64,000 nucleotides of DNA from Hymenobacter amundsenii (GTDB taxonomy: Bacteria; Bacteroidota; Bacteroidia; Cytophagales; Hymenobacteraceae). How positions within the stretch are numbered: the first letter of the stretch is position 1; the number at the start of each line of letters is the position of its first letter. The position numbers were made by a program, and so were the translations under genes. Positions 8,946-17,379 of the stretch are shown piece by piece. The stretch is from positions 248,001 through 312,000 of the forward strand of contig NZ_NIRR01000001.1 of assembly GCF_002204745.1 (NCBI RefSeq), in the 5' to 3' direction. Below the pieces are notes generated by a model. The model was given only the letters and a program-made list of their open reading frames with translations, was not told the origin of the DNA and ran no database searches.

Positions 8946-10148
8946 ATGCGCGTTCTACACCTGCCCAAATGGTACCCCCACCGCTACGACGACCAGGACG
9001 GCGACTTCGTGGCCCGGCATGTGGCCGCTATTGCCAGCGCTACCACACCGGAGCAGCCCTTGCAGAGCGCCGTGGTTTTCGCGGCCGTGGCCCGGGGGCC
9101 GTTGGGCAGGCTTATCGAGGAAGACATTGACCTGAGCGGCCCGGTACCCACTTGGCGCTACTACTACCGGAACCGCCTCACGGGCCTCGCCCCTTTAGAT
9201 AAGCTACTGAAGCTGGGGCTGTGGCTGGTGTGCATCGGGCGGGGCTGGCGGGCCGTGCGCCGCCACTGGCAGGGTGCCAAGCCTGATATCGTGCATGTGC
9301 ATGTGTTGCTGCGCACCGGCCTGGTAGCAATGGGGCTGAAGTGGTGGTACCGAATTCCCTATTTGGTTACCGAGCACCAGACTGCGTTCCTGCCCGTGAA
9401 TGCCCATCGGCTCAGCTGGTGGCGGGGCCGGCTAGCGGGCATACTGGTCAGCCATGCCGCCGCCTTCACCCCCGTTTCCGACGACTTGCGCCGGGCGCTG
9501 GCACACCTGGGGGGCCAAGCTGCACGTACCATCATTATCCCCAACGTGGTCGATACCGACCTGTTCCGGCTGCCCACCGAACCGGGGCAGCGGCGAGGGC
9601 TGCTAAACGTAGCCGCCTTCAACGAACAGGCCAAAAACCTGAGTGGCACCCTGCGTACCGTGACCCGCCTGCGTACCGACTACCCCGAACTGGCCCTGCA
9701 CCTGCGCGTGGCCGGCTACGGCCCCGCCGAGGCCCAAATGCACGCGCTGGCCGCCGAGCTGGGCCTGCTGGCGGATGGTACAGTAACGTTTTTGGGCAAG
9801 CTGACCTCGGAGCAAGTAGCCGCAGAAATGCGCCGGGCCCAGGCATTCGTGTTGTTTTCCAACTACGAAAATTTACCCTGCGTACTGATTGAGGCCCAAG
9901 CCAGCGGCCTGCCGGCCGTGGCTACCCGCGTCAACGGCGTGCCCGAGCTGCTGCTCCCCGACGGATCGGCCGGGCTGCTCGTGGCGCCCGCCGACGAGGA
10001 GGCGCTCTACCGGGCCTTGCTGGAAGTGCTGCGGGCTCCGGCAGGCCGCTTCGAGGAGCCGGCCATGCGCGCGACGGCCGTGGCACGGTTCAGCTACCCG
10101 GCCGTGGGAGCAGCGTTCCGGCAGGTGTACCGGCAAGTGCTGGCGTAG
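8946..10148 (+). CDS. Glycosyltransferase family 4 (GT-B fold)
   Basis: 400-residue GT4-type enzyme that would transfer a sugar from a nucleotide-sugar donor to a lipid- or polymer-linked acceptor at the inner face of the membrane. The start MRVLHLPKWYP is a typical N-terminal strand; the frame runs 11 codons further upstream without conserved sequence. The C-terminal Rossmann half contains the donor-binding region with SNYENLPCVLIEAQASGLP, where the Glu of the EX7E-like motif sits, followed by NGVPELL. The flippase-like gene starts 26 bases downstream, so both likely work on one surface polysaccharide. Confidence 0.9.
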   Translation: MRVLHLPKWYPHRYDDQDGDFVARHVAAIASATTPEQPLQSAVVFAAVARGPLGRLIEEDIDLSGPVPTWRYYYRNRLTGLAPLDKLLKLGLWLVCIGRGWRAVRRHWQGAKPDIVHVHVLLRTGLVAMGLKWWYRIPYLVTEHQTAFLPVNAHRLSWWRGRLAGILVSHAAAFTPVSDDLRRALAHLGGQAARTIIIPNVVDTDLFRLPTEPGQRRGLLNVAAFNEQAKNLSGTLRTVTRLRTDYPELALHLRVAGYGPAEAQMHALAAELGLLADGTVTFLGKLTSEQVAAEMRRAQAFVLFSNYENLPCVLIEAQASGLPAVATRVNGVPELLLPDGSAGLLVAPADEEALYRALLEVLRAPAGRFEEPAMRATAVARFSYPAVGAAFRQVYRQVLA

Positions 10149-10174
10149 CCGTTTATTCAGTTATTGCCGCCCTT

Positions 10175-11449
10175 ATGCTGCGTCGCGTCATCCATAATTT
10201 TGCCACCCGCCTGGCTACGGCCCTGCTTAGCTTCGGGGTGGTATGGCTGACGGCCCGCTACCTCGGGGCCACCGGGCGCGGGGCCATCAGCCTGTTCGTA
10301 ACCGACTGCGCGGCCATTCTGCTCTTTATCGGGCTGTTGGGGGGCTCCTCCCTAATTTACCTGGCCCCACGCCGCAACCTCTGGCACCTGCTACTGCCCG
10401 CCTATGGCTGGGCGGCCGTGGTATGCGGGCTGGGCACGGCGGCCGTAGGCCTGCTGCGCCAGCCAGAACCAACGTACCTGCTGCACCTGGGAGCCCTAAG
10501 CCTGTTGCAGGCGCTCTTCTCCATTAATACCTCCCTGCTGCTGGGCCGGCGGCGCGAAGGCACGTACAACCTGCTCACGCTAGCCCAGGTGGCACTGCTG
10601 GCCGTGGGGCTGCTGGCAGCATTCTGGGCAGGCGGACACTGGGTGGCCGTTGAAACCTACTACTACGCCGCCTACTTGGCCTTCGGACTGCCGCTACTCC
10701 TGAGTCTGGGGCCGCTACTGCGCCTGCCCGACCCCCGCCGCCGCCTGGGCCGACGGCTGCGAGCCACCGTGCGCGAACTGGCCCGCCACAGCCGGGGGGC
10801 ACATTTTTCCAATATTCTGGCCTTCGCCAACTACCGCCTCGGCTACTATTTCGTGGCCTACTTTGCCGATGCCCGGGCCGTGGGTGTACTCTCGGTGGGC
10901 GTGGCCCTAATGGAAGCTATCTGGCTAATTCCGCGCAGTGCGGCCCTGATCCAGTACGTAGACCTGGTGAACTCGCCCGGCCAGACCGGGGCACTGCCCG
11001 AATCGGCACTACGGGTGGGGCGGCTGGCGGTGCTGGGCACCGCAACGGCGGTACTGGTACTGGTGGCTGTCCCCCCCACCTTGCTCACGGCCGTGTTCGG
11101 GCGCGAATTCGGCCCTGCCCAAACCGTCATGCAGCTACTTGCCCCGGGCTCCGTTGTAATGGCGGTACAGATGCTGATAAGCAGCTATTTCTCGGGCCGG
11201 GCGCAGTACCGCCGCAACAACGCCGCCGCGCTGGTGGGTTTGGTCGTTACCATAGGCGGGGGGATGCTGTTGATTCCGCGGCTGGGCATCCGGGGCGCAG
11301 CACTGGCCTCGACGCTTTCCTACACGGCCTCCACGGCGTTTCTGCTCTGGCACTTCCGCCGCACCACGGGTCTGGGCCCAACAGCCTTCCTACCCCGCCC
11401 TGCCGACCTGACCTACCTCTGGCGACTGGTTCGGCCGGTTAGGGATTAG
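10175..11449 (+). CDS. Polysaccharide flippase-like membrane protein (Wzx/MATE-type)
   Basis: 424-residue multi-pass protein with about 12 hydrophobic segments. The N terminus has a helix followed by TARYLGATGRGAISLF, which matches the conserved start of oligosaccharide-repeat-unit flippases. These proteins move lipid-linked glycans across the inner membrane. Immediate linkage to a GT4 glycosyltransferase supports a role in surface polysaccharide or glycolipid export. After the stop, a half copy of a dispersed repeat (GGGATTAGGGAAAGAACGTCA) follows; no clear terminator is seen. Confidence 0.85.
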   Translation: MLRRVIHNFATRLATALLSFGVVWLTARYLGATGRGAISLFVTDCAAILLFIGLLGGSSLIYLAPRRNLWHLLLPAYGWAAVVCGLGTAAVGLLRQPEPTYLLHLGALSLLQALFSINTSLLLGRRREGTYNLLTLAQVALLAVGLLAAFWAGGHWVAVETYYYAAYLAFGLPLLLSLGPLLRLPDPRRRLGRRLRATVRELARHSRGAHFSNILAFANYRLGYYFVAYFADARAVGVLSVGVALMEAIWLIPRSAALIQYVDLVNSPGQTGALPESALRVGRLAVLGTATAVLVLVAVPPTLLTAVFGREFGPAQTVMQLLAPGSVVMAVQMLISSYFSGRAQYRRNNAAALVGLVVTIGGGMLLIPRLGIRGAALASTLSYTASTAFLLWHFRRTTGLGPTAFLPRPADLTYLWRLVRPVRD

Positions 11450-11587
11450 GGAAAGAACGTCAATCCCGACCATCACCGCTACTTCAAAACAGTATGGGCC
11501 AGCAGGCCGGAAGCCAATTTTTAGGTGACGCATTTGCCGTGCGTTGAAACCAACAAACATCAAACGCACCTCCTTCCTGCTCTCCCG

Positions 11588-12568
11588 CTAACTAATTGGG
11601 ACTTTGCGCAAGATGGCTTCAATCATGTCCTGGGTGCGGATGCCGTCGGCTTCGGCTTCGTAGTTGAGCAGGATGCGGTGGTTGAGCACATCGGCGGCCA
11701 CGTCCTTGATGTCTTCGGGCAACACATAGTCGCGCTCATCCAGGAAAGCCACGGCCTTGGCGGCCCGGTGCAGGGCAATGCTGGCCCGCGGGCTCACCCC
11801 AAATTGCAGGTATTGCTGAAACTCGGCCAGATCGTACTCGGCGGGCTTGCGGGTGGCAAACACCAACTCGATAATGTACTTCTCCAGCGTTTCCGAAATC
11901 TGCACCTGGTTGATCTGGTGGCGAATACCAAAGATATCGTCGCGGGTCAGTACCGGCCGCACATCGTCGGCGTAGCTCAGGTTGGCCATCCGGCGCATCA
12001 CCTCCAGCTCGTCGGTTTTCTTGAGGTAATCGACGTGCACTTTCAGCATGAAACGGTCGACCTGGGCCTCGGGCAACGGGTAGGTGCCCTCCTGCTCCAC
12101 CGGGTTCTGGGTGGCCAGCACCAGAAAGGGCAAATCGAGCGGGTACGTGATTTCACCGATGGTCACCTGCTTTTCCTGCATGGCTTCGAGCAGGGCACTC
12201 TGCACTTTTGCCGGGGAGCGGTTTACCTCGTCAGCCAGCACCAAGTTGGCGAAAATTGGCCCCTTCTTCACCTCAAATTCCGAGCGGCTCTGGTTATAAA
12301 TCATGGTGCCCACCAAATCGGAAGGCAGCAGGTCGGGCGTGAACTGTACCCGCTGGAAGTGCAGGTGCAGTACCTTGGACAGGGTACTCACTGTCAGGGT
12401 CTTGGCCAGGCCCGGCACGCCTTCCAGCAGCACGTGCCCCCCGGTAAATAGCCCGATCAGCAGGCGGTTGACCATGTACTGCTGGCCCACAACCACCTTG
12501 CCCATCTCGGCAAACGCCTGCCTAATTTTCTGCTGATAATCGTCGGGAGAAAGCATCGGAGCGGACAT
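11588..12568 (-). CDS. MoxR-family AAA+ ATPase
   Basis: 326-residue MoxR/RavA-type AAA+ chaperone. Walker A GVPGLAKT, Walker B with LADEVNRSP, and the sensor segment ATQNPVEQEGTYPLPEAQ are intact. The C-terminal lid contains the typical SPRASIALHRAAKA. MoxR proteins help mature or activate partner proteins, often with VWA-domain partners; none is adjacent here. The start at 12568 (MSAPMLSPDD) gives the family-typical length; the frame is open for another 60 codons through non-conserved sequence overlapping the tRNA terminator. A TACCTTTA sequence, one base off the -7 box, lies near 12592-12599. Confidence 0.9.
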   Translation of the reverse strand: MSAPMLSPDDYQQKIRQAFAEMGKVVVGQQYMVNRLLIGLFTGGHVLLEGVPGLAKTLTVSTLSKVLHLHFQRVQFTPDLLPSDLVGTMIYNQSRSEFEVKKGPIFANLVLADEVNRSPAKVQSALLEAMQEKQVTIGEITYPLDLPFLVLATQNPVEQEGTYPLPEAQVDRFMLKVHVDYLKKTDELEVMRRMANLSYADDVRPVLTRDDIFGIRHQINQVQISETLEKYIIELVFATRKPAEYDLAEFQQYLQFGVSPRASIALHRAAKAVAFLDERDYVLPEDIKDVAADVLNHRILLNYEAEADGIRTQDMIEAILRKVPIS

Positions 12569-12666
12569 AGGCACGGAGGGGAAGAACGCTAAAGGTAAAA
12601 GATTGGCCCCGTTCCCGGCCTTCGGTGTCGGATTGGCCGTGGGCCCATGAGTTACTAAGCCATAAA

Positions 12667-12698
12667 AAAGCCTTCCCGGGCTACCCCGGGAAGGCTTT
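12667..12698 (-). terminator. Terminator after tRNA-Leu
   Basis: AAAGCCTTCCCGGG and its complement CCCGGGAAGGCTTT form a 14-bp stem with a 4-base loop. Read on the minus strand it lies just after the tRNA-Leu 3' end and is followed by a T-run, so it closes the tRNA transcript. Confidence 0.8.
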
Positions 12699-12704
12699 CT
12701 GCAC

Positions 12705-12791
12705 TGGTACCAGAGACGGGACTCGAACCCGTACGTCCGTGAAGACAAGGGATTTTAAGTCCCTCGTGGCTACCGATTACACCACTCTGGC
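12705..12791 (-). tRNA. tRNA-Leu (anticodon TAA)
   Basis: 87-base class II tRNA with encoded CCA. The acceptor GCCAGAG pairs with CTCTGGT, closed by one G-U pair; the anticodon loop is CTTAAAA; the T-loop is GTTCGAGTC; and a long variable arm is present. The 5' end (12777-12791) is shared with the last four sense codons and stop of the HNH endonuclease gene. Confidence 0.95.
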
Positions 12792-13277
12792 AGATGGTCC
12801 TGACTGATTACGCCCTCGATAATTCGCTGTCTGAGCGTGGCAGTTGGGACAAAGTAACTGCAAATTTTCGACTCTATGGTCGTTATTCACTCCATTTACA
12901 TGATGGAGCTCAAGTGGAATAGGAGTTCCCTGCCACTCACGTAGCTCACACCGCTCACACTGATGGCTTTTCCATCTTTCCTTCAACAATCTACCTCGGA
13001 GCCCGTGTGTAAAAGCGTAAGGCGAATTCACAATCAGAATCTCTTCCAGCGCTGCCTTCGGACCAAACGCCCGGTACCGTGCCCCCTGGTTCCAGGCGGC
13101 CCCAGTGAAATGGTTGGTATCCAGCGCCAGTCGGGCGATGCGAGTGTACACGGTTTTGTAGTTGCCACCGGCTGGCACGAGGCCAATGCGGTGTAGCACC
13201 TGCCGCACCGAGAGGCTTTCGGATACAGCCTGGCGAAACTCATCGTCGGAACATGAGCATTTGCGGGTGTTAGCCAT
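12777..13277 (-). CDS. Free-standing HNH endonuclease between two tRNA genes
   Basis: 166-residue HNH nuclease. The N-terminal third looks like a helix-turn-helix-type DNA-binding region (SVRQVLHRIGLVPAGGNY). The HNH core is intact: the zinc-binding pairs CERC and CPNC, and LELHHVNGVNNDHRVENLQL with the catalytic His and Asn. Such genes are usually mobile homing-type or phage-derived nucleases. It is read in the same direction as both flanking tRNAs. Its stop TAA and codons for ARVV are the first 15 bases of tRNA-Leu, so the gene depends on the tRNA for its end. The ATG at 13277 is preferred over a start five codons earlier that lies next to the terminator stem. Confidence 0.87.
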   Translation of the reverse strand: MANTRKCSCSDDEFRQAVSESLSVRQVLHRIGLVPAGGNYKTVYTRIARLALDTNHFTGAAWNQGARYRAFGPKAALEEILIVNSPYAFTHGLRGRLLKERWKSHQCERCELREWQGTPIPLELHHVNGVNNDHRVENLQLLCPNCHAQTANYRGRNQSGPSARVV

Positions 13278-13291
13278 GCCGGCAATAAACA

Positions 13292-13321
13292 AAAAAACCT
13301 GCCGGTTGGGGCAGGTTTTTT
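13292..13321 (-). terminator. Terminator between tRNA-Gly and the HNH gene
   Basis: AAAAACCTGCC and GGCAGG-type arms with flanking A and T runs form a strong stem; read on the minus strand it ends in seven T. It follows the tRNA-Gly CCA by a few bases and sits 14 bases before the HNH ATG. HNH and tRNA-Leu must therefore rely on read-through or on an unseen promoter. Confidence 0.75.
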
Positions 13322-13324
13322 ACT

Positions 13325-13400
13325 TGGAGCGGGAGACGAGGTTCGAACTCGCGACCTCGACCTTGGCAAGGTCGCGCTCTACCAGCTGAGCTACTCTCGC
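13325..13400 (-). tRNA. tRNA-Gly (anticodon GCC)
   Basis: 76-base tRNA with encoded CCA. The D-arm TAGCTCAGCTGGTAGAGC, anticodon loop with GCC, and T-loop GTTCGAAC are standard. The acceptor strands are GCGAGAG and CTCCCGC, which leaves an A4-C69 mismatch where related genes usually have an A-U or G-C pair. Confidence 0.95.
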
Positions 13401-13435
13401 TTGAGTTTCTAACGCCCTAGAGCGTTTTGGTGTGA

Positions 13436-13465
13436 CAAAGGTAGTACAGGAATCGATGAAGTCAA
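13436..13465 (-). promoter_or_regulatory. Full promoter (TTG-N19-TACCTTTG) for tRNA-Gly
   Basis: On the minus strand TTG at 13463-13465 is separated by 19 bases from TACCTTTG at 13436-13443, the textbook Bacteroidota arrangement. The tRNA 5' end is 36 bases downstream. This is the best-matching promoter seen in the window. Confidence 0.8.
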
Positions 13466-13635
13466 GACAACATTCTAAAAAAAGCCCTTCAAATAACTCC
13501 TTAGCGGGCTTTGCGCCTGATTTTCAGGCAGAAAATCTTCTCTCCCAAAGAATGGAAGCGTTACTTGCCATTAATCCCCGGCGGGCATTAGGTACGGCAA
13601 AAACAATTCTAATGGTGTCGCCGCACCCGGATGGC

Positions 13636-16443
13636 CTACTTTCCATTACCGATAGCCAATTTCAGTTCATTGAGCTTGAGCAGGGCCTCGATGGGCGTGA
13701 GCGTGTTTACGTCGAGCTTCTCCAGCAACTCGCGCAGCTTCTCCAGGGCTGGGTCGGCAGGTTCGAACATGCTTAGCTGCAGGCTGGGGCGCGGGGCCGA
13801 ATGCACGGCGGCGGCCGGCTGGGCTTTGGGGCCGGCCGGCCGAGCAGGCACTTCGGCGGATGCGGCCCGTCCGTTCAGGGGCACTACTTTGCCGCCGGTT
13901 GCGTCATCAGCATCGTCGTTGAGGCCCACCAACAGGTCATCGAACTCAGTGGGCTGGTCGGGTTCGAGGCCGGTACTGGCCCGCTCTTGCTCCAAGTGGT
14001 GCATGATTTCGTTGGCCCGCAGTACGACGGCCGTGGGCATGCCAGCCATGCGGGCCACGTGGATGCCGAAGCTATGTTCGGAGCCACCTTCGCGCAGCTT
14101 GCGCAGGAACAGAATGCGGCCGTCGGCCTCCTTTACGGCTACGTGGTAGTTGCGGACGCGGGGGCAGTCGTCGGCCAGCTGGTTGAGCTCGTGGTAGTGG
14201 GTGGCGAACAGCGTTTTGGCGCGCGCCCGAGGCGAATTGTGCAGGTGCTCCACGATGGCCCAGGCAATGCTGATACCGTCGTAAGTGCTGGTACCGCGCC
14301 CGATTTCGTCCATCAGCACTAGGCTCCGGTCCGACAAATTGTTGAGGATGGACGCCGTTTCGGTCATCTCGACCATGAAAGTGCTTTCGCCTTTGCTCAG
14401 GTTATCGGAGGCCCCGACGCGGGTAAAAATCTTGTCGATGACGCCGATGTGGGCGGCGTCGGCGGGCACGAAGGAGCCGATCTGGGCCAGCAACACAATT
14501 AGGGCTGTTTGGCGCAGCAGGGCCGATTTGCCGGCCATGTTGGGGCCCGTTATCACCACGATCTGCTGCTCGTCCTGGTCGAGGCGCAAATTGTTGGGAA
14601 TATACTGCTCGCCGGGGGGCAACTGACGCTCAATAACCGGGTGGCGGCCGGCCGTTATATCGAGCGTGGTGCTGTCGTCCACCACGGGTTTCACATACCG
14701 GTGCTGGCGGGCGGTGGCGGCGAAAGAGGCCAGGCAGTCGGCCACGCCGATGGCGCGGGCGTTCTGCTGCACCTGGGGCACGTATTCGGCGGCCGTCAGC
14801 ACGAGTTCAGTGTAAATGCGCTGCTCGATGACAAATAGCCGCTCCTCGGCGTTCAGGATTTTCTCCTCATATATCTTCAATTCCTCGGTGATGTAGCGCT
14901 CGGCATTCACCAGCGTCTGCTTCCGAATCCAGGAGGTCGGCACCTTGTCTTTGTGGGAGTTGGTGACTTCGAGGTAGTAGCCGAACACCTTGTTATAGGC
15001 CACTTTAAGCGAGGAAATTCCGGTTTCCTGAATGGCTTTCTGCTGGAGCTGGAACAGGTAGTCCTTGCCCGAGCCAGCCATGCGGCGCAGCTCGTCCAGT
15101 TCGGCATCAATGTTATCGAGCAGCACGCCGCCCTGGTTGGTGAGGATGGGCGCGTCTTCCCGGATTTTGGCCTGGATTTCCTCGCGCAGCGTGGCGCAGG
15201 GGTTGAGTTGGTCAGCCAGCTTCTGCAGGGCCTTCACGCCCGAACCCGCCAGCTCGTCGCGGATGGGGCCGATGGCCTCCAGCGCCCGGGCCAGCTGCAG
15301 CAGCTCGCGGGGGTTGATGCGGCGCACCGCCACCTTGGAAATAAGCCGCTCCAAATCGTTGATCTGGCGCAGGTGCTGCTGCAGATTTTCCAGCAGCTCG
15401 GGCGTTTGCAGCAACGCGTCCACCGTATCGAGGCGGCGCTGAATCTGGGCGGGCTCCTTGAGAGGCAGCACCACCCACTTGCGCAGCAGCCGCGCCCCCA
15501 TGGGCGTAATGGTTTGGTCGAGAATGTCGATAAGCGGCACGCCGCCGGGGTGCTGAGCCTGCACCAGCTCTAGGTTGCGCACCGTGAACCGGTCGAGCCA
15601 CACGTACTTGTCCTCTTCCAGGCGCCCGATGCTACCGATGTGGCCCACGTCGGTGTGTTTGGTTTCGGCCAGGTAGTGCAGCACGCAGCCGGCGGCCGTA
15701 ATTCCCTCGTGCAGCCCATCAATGCCGAAACCCTTGAGCGAGGTGGTGTTGAAGTGGCGGGTCAGCAGCTCGTGGCCGTAGTCGTGGCCGAACACCCATT
15801 CTTCGAGCGCGAAATGGCAGTAGTCAGGGCCGAAATGCTCCTCGAACTCGCGGCGGCTTTTCTTACAGAAGAGCACCTCAGCGGGCTGGAAGTTCTGGAG
15901 CAGCTTGCCCAGGTACTCGATGGTGCCCTGGGCCACCAGAAATTCGCCGGTACTGATGTCCAGAAAGCTGATGCCGGCCTCCTGCTTACCGAAATGCACG
16001 GCGCAGAGGTAGTTATTGGCGCGGCGTTCCAGCACGTTGTCGTGCAGGCTCACGCCCGGCGTCACCAGTTCGGTTACGCCGCGCTTCACGAGGCCCTTAG
16101 CCTGCTTGGGGTCTTCGAGCTGGTCGCAGATGGCCACCCGCTGCCCGGCGCGCACCAGCTTGGGTAGGTAGGTATCGAGCGAGTGGTGGGGGAAGCCGGC
16201 CAGCGGGGTTTCGGAGGCCGTGCCCGCACCGCGCTTGGTGAGCGTGATATCGAGGATGCGCGAAGCCGTTACGGCGTCCTCGCCGAAGGTTTCGTAGAAG
16301 TCGCCCACCCGAAACAGCAGCACCGCGCCGGGGTAGGTTTGCTTGAGCTGCTGGTACTGCTTCATCAGCGGCGTATCGGCCACGGCAGGCGGCCCCAGCG
16401 TGCCGTGCGTGCGGACGGGCTTTTTTTCTTTAATGACTTTCAA
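13636..16443 (-). CDS. mutS: DNA mismatch repair protein MutS
   Basis: 935-residue MutS, which binds base mismatches and small loops as a dimer and recruits MutL. The mismatch-recognition Phe-X-Glu motif lies in RVGDFYETF (about residues 45-53). The ABC-type ATPase has Walker A GPNMAGKS (about 630), Walker B with LVLMDEIGRGTSTYDG, and the TFMVEMTE signature. A low-complexity linker rich in A and P (around 855-885) precedes a C-terminal helical tail ending in LKLNELKLAIGN. Length is normal. mutL is not nearby. The gene stands alone, divergent from the RNA methyltransferase gene across a repeat-filled spacer. Confidence 0.98.
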   Translation of the reverse strand: MKVIKEKKPVRTHGTLGPPAVADTPLMKQYQQLKQTYPGAVLLFRVGDFYETFGEDAVTASRILDITLTKRGAGTASETPLAGFPHHSLDTYLPKLVRAGQRVAICDQLEDPKQAKGLVKRGVTELVTPGVSLHDNVLERRANNYLCAVHFGKQEAGISFLDISTGEFLVAQGTIEYLGKLLQNFQPAEVLFCKKSRREFEEHFGPDYCHFALEEWVFGHDYGHELLTRHFNTTSLKGFGIDGLHEGITAAGCVLHYLAETKHTDVGHIGSIGRLEEDKYVWLDRFTVRNLELVQAQHPGGVPLIDILDQTITPMGARLLRKWVVLPLKEPAQIQRRLDTVDALLQTPELLENLQQHLRQINDLERLISKVAVRRINPRELLQLARALEAIGPIRDELAGSGVKALQKLADQLNPCATLREEIQAKIREDAPILTNQGGVLLDNIDAELDELRRMAGSGKDYLFQLQQKAIQETGISSLKVAYNKVFGYYLEVTNSHKDKVPTSWIRKQTLVNAERYITEELKIYEEKILNAEERLFVIEQRIYTELVLTAAEYVPQVQQNARAIGVADCLASFAATARQHRYVKPVVDDSTTLDITAGRHPVIERQLPPGEQYIPNNLRLDQDEQQIVVITGPNMAGKSALLRQTALIVLLAQIGSFVPADAAHIGVIDKIFTRVGASDNLSKGESTFMVEMTETASILNNLSDRSLVLMDEIGRGTSTYDGISIAWAIVEHLHNSPRARAKTLFATHYHELNQLADDCPRVRNYHVAVKEADGRILFLRKLREGGSEHSFGIHVARMAGMPTAVVLRANEIMHHLEQERASTGLEPDQPTEFDDLLVGLNDDADDATGGKVVPLNGRAASAEVPARPAGPKAQPAAAVHSAPRPSLQLSMFEPADPALEKLRELLEKLDVNTLTPIEALLKLNELKLAIGNGK

Positions 16444-16502
16444 TTTCAGTTGCCGGTTGATAGTTACCAGTTGATAGTATTCTGTCTTGTCGCCCTCGTA
16501 TA

Positions 16503-16632
16503 CGCCTCATCCCCAGGCCCTCTCCGAAAAATGAGAGGAAGAGACAAGGTAGTTCGTTCAAGCGGTGGCTTACGATTTGTTGAACGCACCCCCTCTCCTT
16601 TTTCGGAGAGGGGGCCGGGGGGGGGTGAGGCG
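16503..16632. repeat. Imperfect long inverted repeat upstream of mutS
   Basis: The left arm starting CGCCTCATCCCCAGGCCC at 16503 is matched, inverted, by a right arm ending at 16632 (complement begins CGCCTCACCCCC). Both carry the CCCTCTCCGAAAAA core. Arms of about 40 bp enclose about 45 bp of non-repeat DNA. Similar palindromes are scattered in many bacterial genomes; here it lies between two divergent genes, so it is not acting as a simple terminator for either. Confidence 0.65.
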
Positions 16633-16668
16633 CGACGTTAGAACGCCTATCGCCCCGGCGGGCGTTCC

Positions 16669-16676
16669 TACCTTTG
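16669..16676 (+). promoter_or_regulatory. -7 promoter box (TACCTTTG) just before the RNA methyltransferase ATG
   Basis: Exact box ending only 4 bases before the ATG at 16681. If transcription starts at the usual distance, the mRNA begins at or almost at the start codon. Confidence 0.6.
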
Positions 16677-16680
16677 CCGC

Positions 16681-17220
16681 ATGCGCAAACTCTCGATGGA
16701 TGAACTGAACCGGCTGACGGTGGCCGACTTCAAAAATACGCGAAAATTCCCCCTTACCCTCGTGCTCGACAACGTGCGCAGCCTCCACAACGTGGGGGCC
16801 GCCTTCCGCACCGCCGATGCCTTTGCAGTGGAAAAAATCTGGCTCTGCGGCATCACCGGCCGGCCGCCCCACCGCGACATCACCAAAACGGCCTTAGGCT
16901 CCACTCAGTCGGTAGCCTGGGAGTACGCCCCCACTACCCTCGAAGCCCTGCACCAGCTCAAGGCAGCCGGCTATCAGCTGCTGGCGGTAGAGCAAACCAC
17001 CGGCAGCATATCGCTTTCCGATTTCGTAGTGGAGCCCGGCCAGCCCTACGCCCTGATTATGGGCAACGAGGTATTCGGAGTCGAAGATGAGGTGTTGGCT
17101 TTATGCGATGCGGCAGTGGAAATCGCGCAGTTCGGCACCAAACACAGCCTTAACGTGAGCGTGGCAGCGGGCGTGGTTCTTTGGGAATTCATTAGCAAGA
17201 TGCCGAGGGATGCTTCATAA
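16681..17220 (+). CDS. SpoU/TrmH-family RNA 2'-O-methyltransferase
   Basis: 179-residue SPOUT-class methyltransferase. All three SpoU motifs are present: NVRSLHNVGAAFRTADAF (motif 1, about residues 31-49), LIMGNEVFGVEDEVL (motif 2, about 122-136) and GTKHSLNVSVAAGVVLWEF (motif 3, about 153-171). These residues form the trefoil-knot AdoMet site. The substrate is probably tRNA or rRNA ribose; which position cannot be told from sequence. No N-terminal substrate-binding extension is present, so it resembles the short TrmH/TrmL-like forms. It stands alone as a transcription unit. Confidence 0.92.
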   Translation: MRKLSMDELNRLTVADFKNTRKFPLTLVLDNVRSLHNVGAAFRTADAFAVEKIWLCGITGRPPHRDITKTALGSTQSVAWEYAPTTLEALHQLKAAGYQLLAVEQTTGSISLSDFVVEPGQPYALIMGNEVFGVEDEVLALCDAAVEIAQFGTKHSLNVSVAAGVVLWEFISKMPRDAS

Positions 17221-17304
17221 CTAAGGGAAGGGTTTTTTGAAAATAAGCCTAGTAACTACGGGTATTTTCTAATTTTTAGTTGGAAAAAATCGGCAAATCC
17301 TACG

Positions 17305-17312
17305 TAGATTTG
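17305..17312 (+). promoter_or_regulatory. -7 promoter box (TAGATTTG) for the M36 protease
   Basis: Exact TAnnTTTG box, 67 bases before the ATG at 17380; a TTG lies at 17280-17282, 22 bases upstream. Three CTACG repeats surround the box and could be an operator, but this is speculative. Confidence 0.5.
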
Positions 17313-17379
17313 AAACTACGTTTTTTTGCTTGTCAGTTAAACTGGCAACCTTCTTTCGCCCACTCATTCCCATAGCTTG

